NCBI RefSeq assembly: GCF_009827055.1
Contig: NZ_WUMK01000006.1
Coordinates: forward strand, 310,001 to 374,000
Reading direction: 5' to 3'
DNA length: 64,000 nt
Source of the DNA: Shinella kummerowiae
Lineage (GTDB): Bacteria; Pseudomonadota; Alphaproteobacteria; Rhizobiales; Rhizobiaceae
Each line of letters starts with the position of its first letter. The stretch's first letter is position 1. The translations under genes and the position numbers were made by a program. Shown one piece after another: positions 34,660 through 43,463 of the stretch. The notes beneath the pieces were generated by a model. The model made no database searches. It was given only the letters and a program-made list of their open reading frames with translations, and had not been told where the DNA came from.

Positions 34660-35688
34660 CTACCGCTTCCACTTCCTTGTCAGCCCCCATTCCTTGGCGA
34701 TTTCCAGCGTCGAGGAGAAACCGGCCTCCAGCATGAATGGCTCGGCGGAGGTGGCATAACCGCCGCCTTCGCCGCGCAGAACCGGCGTGCCATGGCCCAT
34801 GCCGTCGACCGCGTGCAGGGTGACGCGTGCCTCACCCTCCTTGTCCGGCCAGATGCGCGTGCGCCGGCCCTTCATGCGTTTGTCCACGAAGGCCTCTTTC
34901 GGCAATCGATAGAGGTCCCGCCACTGCTCGGCGAGGGCCGTACCATTGGAGAGCGAAACGGTTTCATCCGCCGTGCCGTGCCAGATCGAGATCGCCGGTT
35001 TGCGCGCGATGCGTGGGGACACGGCGCGCACGAGGTCGCTCCATTCCCGGGCGGTGCGCTCCGGCGCCGCGGCCATGGCATCGAAGGCGCGGCTGGCGTC
35101 GCGTGCGGCACCGAACGGCAGGCCGGCGATGATGGCGCCGCCGGCGAAAAGCTCAAGGTAGTTGGCGAGCATCGCAGCCGTCATCGCCCCGCCGGCAGAA
35201 AGGCCGGTGATGAAGATACGCTGCGGATCGCTCGCAGCCCTTTCGGCGGCATGCGCCACCATCTGGCGGATCGACATCAGTTCGCCGCGGTCGCGCGTCA
35301 CCTCGCTCGGCCGAAACCAGGTGAAACAGAGGCGCGGATTGTTCGCCTCGCGTTGCTGGGCATAGACGACGGCGAAGCCGCGCTCTTCGGCAAGCGAGGC
35401 CCAGCCGGCGGCGCGGTCGTAGCTTTCTGCACTCTGCTGGCAGCCGTGCAGCACCAGAACCAGCGGGCGCCCGGCGGGCAAGCCTTCGGGCGTATGCTCG
35501 AACATGCGCAAGCCGCCCGGATTGCTGCCGAAGCCGACGACTTCGTGCAGCGGTGAACCACCCGGGAGCCGTCGCCGCACGGCGGGCGCCTTGCGCTCGG
35601 GATCACGGGAAAACGGCCAGAAGAGGTCGCCCAGGGGCGCATCGGTCGGCAGAAGCCGCTCGACCGATCGCTTGAAACGGTCGCGCAT
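34660..35688 (-). CDS. PHB depolymerase family esterase
   Basis: A 342-residue alpha/beta hydrolase of the Esterase_PHB (LpqC-like) family. LVLVLHGCQQSAESYD carries the oxyanion segment, FITGLSAGGAMTAAM the nucleophile Ser, SIWHGTADETV the likely Asp, and VDGMGHGTPV the His. No clear export signal, so it may act inside the cell on polyhydroxybutyrate or on other esters. The start is ATG of MRDRFK with GGAGG at good spacing; an in-frame ATG ten codons upstream lacks one. It converges on iolB. Confidence 0.85.
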   Translation of the reverse strand: MRDRFKRSVERLLPTDAPLGDLFWPFSRDPERKAPAVRRRLPGGSPLHEVVGFGSNPGGLRMFEHTPEGLPAGRPLVLVLHGCQQSAESYDRAAGWASLAEERGFAVVYAQQREANNPRLCFTWFRPSEVTRDRGELMSIRQMVAHAAERAASDPQRIFITGLSAGGAMTAAMLANYLELFAGGAIIAGLPFGAARDASRAFDAMAAAPERTAREWSDLVRAVSPRIARKPAISIWHGTADETVSLSNGTALAEQWRDLYRLPKEAFVDKRMKGRRTRIWPDKEGEARVTLHAVDGMGHGTPVLRGEGGGYATSAEPFMLEAGFSSTLEIAKEWGLTRKWKR

Positions 35689-35915
35689 GCTTGGCCTCCG
35701 TGTGGGGAAATTGCTCATTGTCAGGTTACTTGCTCAAACGGAGCGGCAGGATCAAGGCAGAAACGAGGAAATCGGCCAAAAGCTCATTCTCCAGGCTCAT
35801 GAGGGCATTCATAAATAGCCAAAGTGTCGACCCGCCCTTTTCGTTCCCGCTCTTTCGAAGACGGAGCGGCTGATGTAGCACTTCTGCAACGACAAAACGC
35901 GACAGGAGGGAATCC

Positions 35916-37139
35916 ATGAGCGAGCACCACAGCGCCACCCCGGAACAGGCCCGCGCCAAGATGGCGCCTTTCGACTGGGCCGACCCCTTCCTCTTGGAAG
36001 ACCAGTTGACCGACGAAGAGCGCATGATCCGCGATACGGCCCGCGCCTATTGCCAGGACAAGCTCGCCTCGCGCGTCACCGAAGCGAACCGCCACGAGAT
36101 CTTCCACCGCGAGATCATGAGCGAGATGGGCGAACTCGGCCTGCTCGGCCCGACCGTGCCGGAAGAATATGGTGGCGTCGGCGCTAACTACGTGTCCTAC
36201 GGCCTCGTTGCCCGCGAAGTCGAGCGCGTCGATTCCGGCTACCGCTCGGCGATGTCCGTGCAGTCCTCGCTCGTCATGCACCCGATCTTCGCCTACGGCA
36301 CGGAAGAGACGCGCAAGAAGTATCTGCCCAAGCTCGCTTCCGGCGAGTGGGTCGGCTGCTTCGGCCTGACCGAGCCGGATCATGGCTCGGACCCCTCCTC
36401 CATGATCACCCGCGCCAAGAAGGTCGACGGCGGTTACCTGATCTCCGGCGCCAAGAACTGGATCACCAATTCGCCGATCGCCGATGTCGCCGTCGTCTGG
36501 GCGAAATCCGACGCGCATGACAACAAGATCAAGGGTTTTGTGCTCGAACGCGGCATGAAGGGTTTCGAGACGCCGAAGATCGAGGGCAAGTTCTCGCTGC
36601 GCGCCTCCGTCACCGGCATGATCATGATGCAGGACGTCTTCGTCGCCGATGAAAACCTGCTGCCGGAAGTGGCTGGCCTTGCCGGCCCGTTCGGCTGCCT
36701 CAACCGCGCCCGCTACGGCATCGCCTGGGGCGCCATGGGGGCTGCCGAATTCTGCTGGCACGCCGCCCGCCAGTACACGCTCGACCGCAAGCAGTTCGGC
36801 AGGCCGCTCGCCGCTACCCAGCTCATCCAGAAGAAACTCGCCGACATGGAGACCGAGATTTCGCTCGGCCTGCAGGGCGCGCTGCGCCTCGGCCGCCTGT
36901 TCGACGAACACCGCGCGCCGGCCGAACTGATCTCGCTGATGAAACGCAACAATTGCGGCAAGGCGCTCGACATTGCCCGCGTCTCCCGTGACATGCACGG
37001 CGGCAACGGCGTTTCCGACGAATACGGCGTCATCCGCCACGTCATGAACCTCGAAGCGGTCAACACCTACGAGGGCACGCATGACATCCATGCGCTGATC
37101 CTCGGCCGCGCGCAGACCGGCCTCCAGGCCTTCCAGTAA
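35916..37139 (+). CDS. gcdH: Glutaryl-CoA dehydrogenase-like acyl-CoA dehydrogenase
   Basis: A 407-residue flavoprotein that oxidises and decarboxylates glutaryl-CoA to crotonyl-CoA in lysine and tryptophan catabolism, passing electrons to ETF. Seen: [13 protein letters not shown], the C-terminal [20 protein letters not shown] with the catalytic Glu, and a N-terminus starting [16 protein letters not shown] typical of GcdH rather than of other acyl-CoA dehydrogenases. ACAGGAGGGAATCC precedes the ATG. It is a single-gene unit closed by its own terminator. ETF-QO, the next carrier, is encoded about 18 kb away. Confidence 0.9.
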   Translation: MSEHHSATPEQARAKMAPFDWADPFLLEDQLTDEERMIRDTARAYCQDKLASRVTEANRHEIFHREIMSEMGELGLLGPTVPEEYGGVGANYVSYGLVAREVERVDSGYRSAMSVQSSLVMHPIFAYGTEETRKKYLPKLASGEWVGCFGLTEPDHGSDPSSMITRAKKVDGGYLISGAKNWITNSPIADVAVVWAKSDAHDNKIKGFVLERGMKGFETPKIEGKFSLRASVTGMIMMQDVFVADENLLPEVAGLAGPFGCLNRARYGIAWGAMGAAEFCWHAARQYTLDRKQFGRPLAATQLIQKKLADMETEISLGLQGALRLGRLFDEHRAPAELISLMKRNNCGKALDIARVSRDMHGGNGVSDEYGVIRHVMNLEAVNTYEGTHDIHALILGRAQTGLQAFQ

Positions 37140-37166
37140 GCCAAAGTTGCCATTGCGCAATGCCCG

Positions 37167-37198
37167 CGGCCGCTCGCTCAAATGCGAGCGGCCGTTTT
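37167..37198 (+). terminator. gcdH terminator
   Basis: An 11-bp perfect stem CGGCCGCTCGC / GCGAGCGGCCG with a 6-base loop, then TTTTCATGTTTT, 27 bases past the gcdH stop. Confidence 0.92.
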
Positions 37199-37259
37199 CA
37201 TGTTTTATCCATCCCGTTTCGATACAGTCCAAACCCGGCAACAGAAGCGGGAGGGCACC

Positions 37260-37616
37260 ATGCCCCTCGACCAGATCCACGAACAGCTTCACCTGCGCCA
37301 CCCCAAGCGCAGCTTCGTCCAATATCGCCTCGACAAGCCCGGTTTCATCACACCGATCGGCCACCATCTCAGCACGGCGATGCGCTATACCTGCCTGATC
37401 CGCAGCATTTCCTGCGCCGGCGCGATGCTATCGATCAACAAGACGCTGACACTGCCGGAAAATTTCTACCTGGAGATCCACGGCATCCGCGACGAGATCC
37501 CCTGCACGGAGTTCAAGCGCGACGGCGATGAACTGGCAGTGCGCTTCAACATGTTCCTCGACACGGATTTTCTCAACCATGTGCTCGGCCGCGAAACCGA
37601 AACGCACGGTGCCTGA
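37260..37616 (+). CDS. Small PilZ-like protein
   Basis: A 118-residue protein; ATG of MPLDQIHEQL is preceded by GGGAGGG. It has R-x-x-x-R-like basic residues (HPKRSFVQYRL), several beta-strand stretches and SISCAGAMLSI at the place of the D-x-S-x-x-G PilZ motif, so a PilZ-like barrel is plausible though the motif is degenerate. The next gene is a clearer PilZ protein of similar layout. Binding of c-di-GMP may be lost. Role unknown. Confidence 0.6.
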   Translation: MPLDQIHEQLHLRHPKRSFVQYRLDKPGFITPIGHHLSTAMRYTCLIRSISCAGAMLSINKTLTLPENFYLEIHGIRDEIPCTEFKRDGDELAVRFNMFLDTDFLNHVLGRETETHGA

Positions 37617-37656
37617 GCGGCCAGCCTGCCGAAAAACACGGCAATTAAATTTTTAA

Positions 37657-37684
37657 GTATTTGTTTCAATGAAACAAAATACTC
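37657..37684. promoter_or_regulatory. Palindromic operator-like site before the PilZ gene
   Basis: TGTTTCA-A-TGAAACA (37662-37676) is a perfect 15-base palindrome, and the flanks extend the symmetry (AGTATT ... AAATACT) with one inserted base. The form is that of a TetR-family operator. It lies about 65 bases before the PilZ start. Confidence 0.55.
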
Positions 37685-37742
37685 ACCTGCAACACTCCCC
37701 CTATCTCTACTGGACATGACGTCCCCATCGGGAGAATGGGCA

Positions 37743-38171
37743 ATGGCTATTGGTGCAGATCCGCGTTCCAGCGGCGGACTTTACGAACGCAAGTGGGAGC
37801 GCTTTGCCGTCAACCGGCAAGGCATGCTGATGAGCGTCGGCTTCGACCTGGCGGCACCCAAGATGCGCAGCTGCAAGCTGGTCGACATCTCGGTCGGCGG
37901 CGCAAGCTTCACGGTCACCACGACGATCGGCCTCCCGTTCCACTATTACCTTTCCATCGTCGGGGTCACCTCGCGCATCGGCTGTGCGGAAGTCTACCGC
38001 AACGACAACCGCATCGGCGTGCAGTTCATCAAGGAAATCGACGAGGAACTGCTGCACACGATCGTGCGCTCCGAATACTTTACCGGCGGCGTCGCCGCCA
38101 AGCCGAAGAAGGAAGAGCGGCGCTACATGGTCGGCGTGGAAAAAGGCGGCCGCAACTTCGCCACCACCTGA
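37743..38171 (+). CDS. PilZ-domain protein
   Basis: A 142-residue single-domain PilZ protein. RKWERFAVNRQGML carries the R-x-x-x-R box and KLVDISVGGASF the D-x-S-x-x-G box, both needed for c-di-GMP binding, followed by beta strands to about 115. The start ATG of MAIGAD follows GGGAG; an ATG nine codons upstream is possible. It is a likely c-di-GMP receptor; the window also encodes a GGDEF-EAL enzyme, but no direct link can be shown. A palindrome lies in its promoter region. Confidence 0.82.
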   Translation: MAIGADPRSSGGLYERKWERFAVNRQGMLMSVGFDLAAPKMRSCKLVDISVGGASFTVTTTIGLPFHYYLSIVGVTSRIGCAEVYRNDNRIGVQFIKEIDEELLHTIVRSEYFTGGVAAKPKKEERRYMVGVEKGGRNFATT

Positions 38172-38288
38172 GCATTTCGCCTTTGCGCTTTCTTGGCTTA
38201 GGGTGCCCGCGGAAGACTGATTCCGGCGGGCGCCTTGTGCGTTCGACGGTCGGCTTCCTGGCTGTTTCATCGATCTTCAGGCGCTTTC

Positions 38289-39410
38289 ATGTCCGCATTC
38301 TCCCGCTTCACCGCCCTCGCCCAGACCCTGCCCGCCACCGTTCCCTTCGTCGGGCCGGAAGCCATAGAGCGTAACCGCGGGCTTGCCGTAAAGGCCCGCA
38401 TCGGCGCAAACGAGAGCGGCTTCGGCCCTGCTCCGTCCGTCCTGGAGGCGATGCGTGAGGCAGCCGCGACGACCTGGATGTACAGTGATCCGGAGAATTT
38501 CGAACTGCGCGAAGCGCTCGCCCTGCATCATGGCGTCTCACGCGACAATATCGCGATCGGCGGCGGGATCGACGGGCTGCTTGGCGAGATCGCACGTTTG
38601 ATCATCGAGCCCGGCACGCCGGTCGTGACCTCGCTCGGCGGTTACCCCACCTTCAATTATCATGTGAATGGTTTTGACGGACGGCTCGTTCCCGTGCCCT
38701 ATGCCGGCGACAGGGAACATCTGGACGGGCTGCTCGACGCCGTGCGCCGGGAAAATGCGCCACTCGTCTATTTCGCCAACCCGGACAATCCGATGGGGAG
38801 CTGGTGGGACGCCGAGAGCGTCGTGGCCTTCGCGCGAGCGCTACCGGAATCGACGCTGCTCATTCTCGACGAAGCCTATGGGGAAACCGCACCCGCCGGC
38901 ACGATCCCGTCGATCGATGCGCTGATCGGCCAGCCGAACATCCTGCGCATGCGCACCTTCTCGAAAGCCTACGGCCTTGCCGGCGCGCGGATCGGCTATG
39001 CGATCGGCACGCTCGGCAATGCGCAGGCCTTCGACAAGATCCGAAATCATTTCGGCATGGCCCGGGTTTCGGTTCAGGCAGCACTCGCCGCGCTGAAGGA
39101 TCAGGCCTATCTTTCGGACGTCATCGCCCGCATCGGCGCATCGCGGGAGCGCATCTCCCGGCTCGCGCATGCCAACGGCCTCAATCCCCTCGCCTCCGCC
39201 ACCAATTTCGTCACCATCGATTGCGGCCGGGACGGCACCCACGCCAAGGCCATTGTCGACGGATTGATGGAACATGGCGTCTTCATCCGCATGCCGGGTA
39301 TCGCCCCCCTCAACCGATGCGTCCGCATCAGCGTCGGGCCGGATAACGATATGGCGTTGCTCGAGGAAGCGTTGCCGCAGGTCTTGAAGGCAGTAGGCGG
39401 TAGGCAGTAG
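38289..39410 (+). CDS. HisC-like pyridoxal-phosphate aminotransferase
   Basis: A 373-residue fold-type I aminotransferase related to histidinol-phosphate aminotransferase. FANPDNPMGSWW, LLILDEAYGETA and MRTFSKAYGLAGARIGYAIG (with the cofactor Lys) are clear. No his genes are nearby, so the substrate is open: histidinol phosphate, an aromatic keto acid or another. No strong ribosome site is seen at the chosen ATG. The last codons (AVGGRQ) lie inside a short GGCAGTAG repeat, suggesting the C-terminus was extended by repeat sequence. Confidence 0.85.
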   Translation: MSAFSRFTALAQTLPATVPFVGPEAIERNRGLAVKARIGANESGFGPAPSVLEAMREAAATTWMYSDPENFELREALALHHGVSRDNIAIGGGIDGLLGEIARLIIEPGTPVVTSLGGYPTFNYHVNGFDGRLVPVPYAGDREHLDGLLDAVRRENAPLVYFANPDNPMGSWWDAESVVAFARALPESTLLILDEAYGETAPAGTIPSIDALIGQPNILRMRTFSKAYGLAGARIGYAIGTLGNAQAFDKIRNHFGMARVSVQAALAALKDQAYLSDVIARIGASRERISRLAHANGLNPLASATNFVTIDCGRDGTHAKAIVDGLMEHGVFIRMPGIAPLNRCVRISVGPDNDMALLEEALPQVLKAVGGRQ

Positions 39411-39487
39411 GCTTTACAACGGCGGCTTGGTTTTCAGGTTTTTATTTGCCGCCACCGCCCTACTGCCTATTGCCCAATTCCTACTGG
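39389..39487. repeat. GGCAGTAG-type short repeats in inverted orientation
   Basis: GGCAGTAGGCGGTAGGCAG at 39389-39407 continues with TAGG and overlaps the end of the aminotransferase gene. CCGCCCTACTGCCTATTG at 39455-39472 and CCTACTGG at 39480-39487 are the inverse copies. The arms can pair and may act as a terminator between convergent genes. Confidence 0.6.
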
Positions 39488-39493
39488 CTTACC

Positions 39494-39763
39494 TCAATGA
39501 ACCGTCATCCACTCGCGGGCGGCGCGCAGCGCCAAGGCGAGGTCGGTCTTGGTCATCGTCGCCGCAAGGTCGGCGCGCAGTTCTGCGGCGCGATCACAAC
39601 CCTTGATGGCAGCGATGTTGAGCCATTTGTGGGCCTGTACCACGTCGATGTCGCAGCCTCTGCCCGTGGCATACATCAAGCCCATGTCGCAGAAGGTTTC
39701 AGCGCGGTTCTCGCCGCCCGTCATGGCGGCTGTTTCGGTATTCTGAAAATCAAAGCGTGCCAT
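39494..39763 (-). CDS. Small Sel1-repeat protein
   Basis: An 89-residue protein: MARFDFQNTETAAM, then one Sel1-type helical pair (ETFCDMGLMYATGRGCDIDVVQAHKWLNIAAIKG) and a further helix (TDLALALRAAREWM). One or two Sel1 repeats usually serve as a protein-binding module. Start is ATG of MARFDF with GGGA upstream; the frame is open for 72 more codons upstream but without conserved content. It lies alone, facing the aminotransferase gene. Confidence 0.78.
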   Translation of the reverse strand: MARFDFQNTETAAMTGGENRAETFCDMGLMYATGRGCDIDVVQAHKWLNIAAIKGCDRAAELRADLAATMTKTDLALALRAAREWMTVH

Positions 39764-40231
39764 TGCGTTTAGTCCCTGTCTGACTTGGTTTACTGCGTTA
39801 GTGTCCTGTTTTACCTGCCCTTTCGGGCCTCTCTCGGCGCCTGCCGTCTTCTGCGGCATGGTCTTCCGTGAGAGTTTTGCCGGCCGGTTTTTCCGTGCTC
39901 GTCTTATGGCTCCACTATGCCGCGGGCCTTTCAAAATGCGCTTAAAATGCATGCTTAATTGGAGGCAAACAAAATCCAAACGCTTGGTAAAATTGGATTT
40001 TCGTTAAACATCGGACCCGCTGGAAACGAGCGGATTTGCTTCAAAATTTACGAATTATTCAACCGGCGATTTCAACCTTTCGGTAACCACGCAAAACGGT
40101 CGGTTCTTTTGACCGGGCGGTTTTGCAGGCCGGCGGGCCGCAAAAAATGCCTGCGAACCGCGCCTGCAACCATATTTACCTTTACGTCCGCGTAAGATAT
40201 TCTGCGTCTCTCATTCTGGAGGAGGAAGAGA
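39764..40231. other. Gene-free AT-richer region
   Basis: About 470 bases, more AT-rich than its surroundings, between divergent small genes. A TTG-start frame of 78 codons at 39959-40195 was looked at and not accepted. Presumably promoters for both sides; no RNA gene recognised. Confidence 0.4.
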
Positions 40232-40570
40232 ATGAAACTGAGGACATGGATTGCCGCCGCCCTTTTCGTCGTGCCGGGCGTTGCGCTTGCGGCCGAGCCG
40301 ATCGAAGGCAACTGGAAGACCGCCAGCGGCGCCACCGCCGTGATCGCCAAATGCGGCGGCAGCTTCTGCATCACGCTGAAGACGGGCAAACATGCCGGCA
40401 AGAGCATCGGCAAGCTGAGCGGCTCGGGTTCGGACTATTCGGGCTCGATCACCGATCCGGAGACCGACAAGACTTATAGCGGCTCGGGCTCGGTCAGCGG
40501 AAAATCGCTGAAGATGAAGGGCTGCGTGCTCGCGGTGCTCTGCAAATCGCAGACCTGGTCGCGGCTCTGA
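40232..40570 (+). CDS. DUF2147-like secreted small protein
   Basis: A 112-residue exported protein: signal peptide MKLRTWIAAALFVVPGVALA, then EPIEGNWKTASGATAVIAKC, a beta-rich domain with paired Cys (KCGGSFCI and GCVLAVLCKSQTW). The pattern matches DUF2147, a family of unknown role that folds as a small periplasmic barrel. GGAGGAGG precedes the ATG, so expression may be strong. Closed by its own terminator. Confidence 0.85.
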   Translation: MKLRTWIAAALFVVPGVALAAEPIEGNWKTASGATAVIAKCGGSFCITLKTGKHAGKSIGKLSGSGSDYSGSITDPETDKTYSGSGSVSGKSLKMKGCVLAVLCKSQTWSRL

Positions 40571-40611
40571 GCGCAGACGCGCCCGAAGGCTTCACCGTTT
40601 GTCACATTCCA

Positions 40612-40640
40612 AGCCGGCGCCGTGCGCCGGCTTTTTCGTT
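40612..40640 (+). terminator. Terminator after the DUF2147 gene
   Basis: A 9-bp stem AGCCGGCGC / GCGCCGGCT with a 3-base loop and a TTTTTCGTTT tail, 41 bases past the stop. Confidence 0.9.
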
Positions 40641-40766
40641 TCAAGCTGAGGGCAAAAAACCGAATCACACCATTCCTGAACGGGAGATGAACTGCCCTCT
40701 CAGGGAGCGTTCAGTCCCGCGATGCGACAAGGGGGACATTGAAACGTTTGAATGAGGGACAACACC

Positions 40767-40931
40767 ATGGACATCCTCGCACGCCGCCTCACGATCATCA
40801 CCCTGCTGATGGCCATTTTCGCGATCATGCTGGCTGCCGCCGTCGAGACGGACTACCGCCGCAGCACGCACAACACCAACGGCAAGCTGGTGGCCTGCTC
40901 GACCCCCGACATGTGCCGCGCCTCGCTCTGA
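40767..40931 (+). CDS. Small single-span membrane protein
   Basis: A 54-residue product: basic start MDILARRLT, a hydrophobic helix (about 9-26, IITLLMAIFAIMLAAAV), then a polar tail with two Cys (VACSTPDMCRASL). GAGGGA lies upstream at fair spacing. It may be an anchored peptide or an exported one; no family recognised. Confidence 0.55.
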   Translation: MDILARRLTIITLLMAIFAIMLAAAVETDYRRSTHNTNGKLVACSTPDMCRASL

Positions 40932-40962
40932 CATCGCCCTCACGACACCTGGAAAAACCACG

Positions 40963-41139
40963 ATGACCGCCGCCCTCCTCCACACCTCTGCCACAGCGCT
41001 GCGCATCCTCGCCCTCTCGGCTATGATGATCGCTCCGGTCGGGGCGCTTGCCTGGAGCAATGCGGGCGGTCTCGGCATCGGCAAGCAGGGGGCCGGCCTC
41101 GTGCTCTTCGTCACCCTCCAGCGCCAGTCGATGAGCTAG
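40963..41139 (+). CDS. Possible small hydrophobic protein
   Basis: A 58-codon frame 31 bases after the previous small gene: [20 protein letters not shown] followed by a mostly hydrophobic, Gly- and Ala-rich sequence ending TLQRQSMS. The ribosome site is weak (GGAAAAACCACG). No family recognised. It could be a real second gene of a two-gene unit or a chance frame. Confidence 0.35.
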   Translation: MTAALLHTSATALRILALSAMMIAPVGALAWSNAGGLGIGKQGAGLVLFVTLQRQSMS

Positions 41140-41206
41140 TCCAGGCTTTCCTCGCCAAGAATCCGTGCTACATCGGGCAGGCTTTCGCCAATGCCCGGAG
41201 CACCGG

Positions 41207-41527
41207 ATGAAATCCCTTCTTGTCTTTTCCGCCGCAGCACTCGCCGAAATCGCCGGCTGCTTTGCCTTCTGGGCCTGGTGGCGGCTCGATAAATCCATCC
41301 TCTGGCTTTTTCCCGGCATGGCCGCGCTCGCCTTGTTCGGCTGGCTGCTCACCCAGGTGGACAGCGCCTTTGCCGGCCGCGCCTATGCCGCCTATGGCGG
41401 GGTCTATATTGCTGCGTCCCTGCTCTGGTTATGGTTGGCCGAAGGCATGCGGCCGGACCGGTTCGACATGGTCGGCGCGGGCTTTGCGCTTGTCGGCGCC
41501 GGCATCATTCTCGCGGCCCCGCGATAG
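41207..41527 (+). CDS. UPF0060 (YnfA-family) membrane protein
   Basis: A 106-residue protein with four membrane helices; [37 protein letters not shown] and [14 protein letters not shown] are the YnfA/UPF0060 signatures. The family belongs to the drug/metabolite transporter group and is of uncertain substrate. The start is ATG of MKSLLV with GGAG upstream; an upstream in-frame ATG 14 codons earlier lacks this. Confidence 0.93.
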   Translation: MKSLLVFSAAALAEIAGCFAFWAWWRLDKSILWLFPGMAALALFGWLLTQVDSAFAGRAYAAYGGVYIAASLLWLWLAEGMRPDRFDMVGAGFALVGAGIILAAPR

Positions 41528-41587
41528 GCCTTGTGGACGCGCCGAGGTTGTCGTTTGCTTGTAAAAAACAACACACTATAATCAATC

Positions 41588-43090
41588 ATGAGCAAACGAA
41601 TCTTCTCTCACAAGCCGCTTTCCTTCGCCACGCCGGCCCCCTACGAGCCGCAATCCTTCGATGATCCGGTGGCGGCGGTCGATGCGCTGCAAGCGCTTTA
41701 TGAGCGCAACACGACCTTCCTGACCGACGCTTTCGTGGCGCTCGGCAAGGCCGGTTCACCCGACAAGCGGTTCCGCGCCTGCTACCCGCAGGTCTCGATC
41801 GAGACGACCAGCTTCGGCCATGTCGATTCCCGCCTGTCCTATGGTTATGTCGCCTCGCCCGGCGTCTATACGACGACGATCACCCGGCCAAAACTTTTCC
41901 GGCATTATCTCAAGGAACAGCTCGGCCTTCTGATGCGCAACCACGGCATCCGCGTCGTCGTGTCGGAATCGACGACGCCGATCCCGCTGCACTTCGCCTT
42001 TGGGGAAGGCGCCTATGTCGAGGCGGAGATAGCCGAGGGCATCGAACTGCCATTGCGCGATCTTTTCGATGCACCGGACCTGACGACCACCGACGACGAA
42101 ATCGCCAATGGCGCCTACGAGCCCGGCCCCGGCGAGCCCTCGCCGCTCGGCCCGTTCACCGCGCAGCGCATCGATTATTCGCTCGCCCGCCTCAGCCACT
42201 ACACCGCGACGAGCGCCAATCATTTCCAGAATTTCGTGCTCTTCACGAACTACCAGTTCTATGTCGACGAATTCTGCGCCTGGGCACGCCAGCAGATGGC
42301 CGAGGGCGGCAACGGCTACACGGCCTTCGTCGAGCCCGGCAACATCGTGACGCCCGCCGGCGCCGACAAGCCGGAAACCGACCTGACGCTCGCCCGTCTG
42401 CCGCAGATGCCGGCCTATCACATCAAGAAGAAGGGTCATGGCGGCATCACGCTGGTCAATATCGGCGTCGGCCCCTCCAATGCCAAGACGATCACCGACC
42501 ATATCGCCGTGCTGCGCCCACATGCCTGGCTGATGCTCGGCCATTGTGCCGGCCTGCGCAACAGCCAGACTCTCGGCGACTATGTGCTGGCGCATGCCTA
42601 TGTGCGCGAGGACCACGTGCTCGACGACGACCTGCCCGTCTGGGTCCCAATCCCCGCGTTGGCCGAAGTGCAGGTGGCGCTGGAAAGCGCCGTGGAAGAG
42701 GTTACCGGTCTCGAAGGCTACGACCTCAAGCGCATCATGCGCACCGGCACCGTCGCCACCATCGACAACCGCAACTGGGAACTGCGCGACCAGCGCGGTC
42801 CGGTCAAGCGTCTCTCCCAGTCCCGCGCCATCGCGCTCGACATGGAATCCGCCACCATCGCCGCCAACGGCTTCCGCTTCCGCGTGCCCTACGGCACGCT
42901 GCTCTGCGTCTCCGACAAGCCGCTGCATGGCGAGTTGAAGCTGCCCGGCATGGCAACCGCCTTCTACCGCACACAGGTCAACCAGCACCTGCGCATCGGC
43001 ATCCGAGCGCTGGAAAAGCTCGCCGGCATGCCGACGGAGAAGCTGCATTCGCGCAAGCTGAGAAGCTTTTTCGAGACGGCGTTTCAATAG
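41588..43090 (+). CDS. amn: AMP nucleosidase
   Basis: A 500-residue enzyme that splits AMP into adenine and ribose-5-phosphate, a purine salvage and AMP-control step. N-terminal AMN domain, then a nucleoside-phosphorylase-like C-terminal domain with the MLGHCAGLRNSQTLGDYVLA and ALDMESATIAANGFRF segments (the Glu of DMES binds the sugar). Length agrees with the family. No strong Shine-Dalgarno is visible before the ATG. It stands alone, 60 bases after the YnfA-family gene. Confidence 0.94.
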   Translation: MSKRIFSHKPLSFATPAPYEPQSFDDPVAAVDALQALYERNTTFLTDAFVALGKAGSPDKRFRACYPQVSIETTSFGHVDSRLSYGYVASPGVYTTTITRPKLFRHYLKEQLGLLMRNHGIRVVVSESTTPIPLHFAFGEGAYVEAEIAEGIELPLRDLFDAPDLTTTDDEIANGAYEPGPGEPSPLGPFTAQRIDYSLARLSHYTATSANHFQNFVLFTNYQFYVDEFCAWARQQMAEGGNGYTAFVEPGNIVTPAGADKPETDLTLARLPQMPAYHIKKKGHGGITLVNIGVGPSNAKTITDHIAVLRPHAWLMLGHCAGLRNSQTLGDYVLAHAYVREDHVLDDDLPVWVPIPALAEVQVALESAVEEVTGLEGYDLKRIMRTGTVATIDNRNWELRDQRGPVKRLSQSRAIALDMESATIAANGFRFRVPYGTLLCVSDKPLHGELKLPGMATAFYRTQVNQHLRIGIRALEKLAGMPTEKLHSRKLRSFFETAFQ

Positions 43091-43181
43091 CGCTGATGAC
43101 GGCGAAGGGGTAGGAGCGCCCGTGCGATTGAAATTTCGCACGGCATCGACTACATTTGACTACCAGAATTTGGTGATAGCG

Positions 43182-43463
43182 ATGACCACCACAACCCATC
43201 CCACGTCCGTAAGACTGTCGAAGGAAACGCTCGCGCTGCTGGATCGACGCGCGCGGGAGACAAAGCGTTCCCGGTCCTTTCTCGTCGAGCAAGCCGTGCG
43301 AAGGCATCTTGCGGCTGTAGCGGATCCTGCCGATAGCGCTGAAACGGCGAGAAGGATCGAGCATCTCCGCACGTTCAAGGGCGCCGGGACGAAAACACAC
43401 GGGCCACTTTCCCCGGATCAGATAAGCGAACTTCATCGCGACTTCTCCGGCGACGATGAATAA
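43182..43463 (+). CDS. Ribbon-helix-helix antitoxin (VapB-like)
   Basis: A 93-residue protein with an N-terminal ribbon-helix-helix DNA-binding fold (TSVRLSKETLALLDRRARET, then SFLVEQAVRRHL) and a C-terminal tail ending ISELHRDFSGDDE, likely to bind the toxin. It overlaps the following PIN-domain gene by eight bases, a hallmark of toxin-antitoxin operons. It probably represses its own promoter; a loose CCA-N5-TGG symmetry lies just upstream. Confidence 0.85.
   Translation: MTTTTHPTSVRLSKETLALLDRRARETKRSRSFLVEQAVRRHLAAVADPADSAETARRIEHLRTFKGAGTKTHGPLSPDQISELHRDFSGDDE

Noticed and set aside
39959-40195. TTG-start frame of 78 codons
   Set aside because: The AGGC-like site lies within the frame rather than before it, the amino-acid make-up is irregular and the region is AT-rich intergenic DNA.
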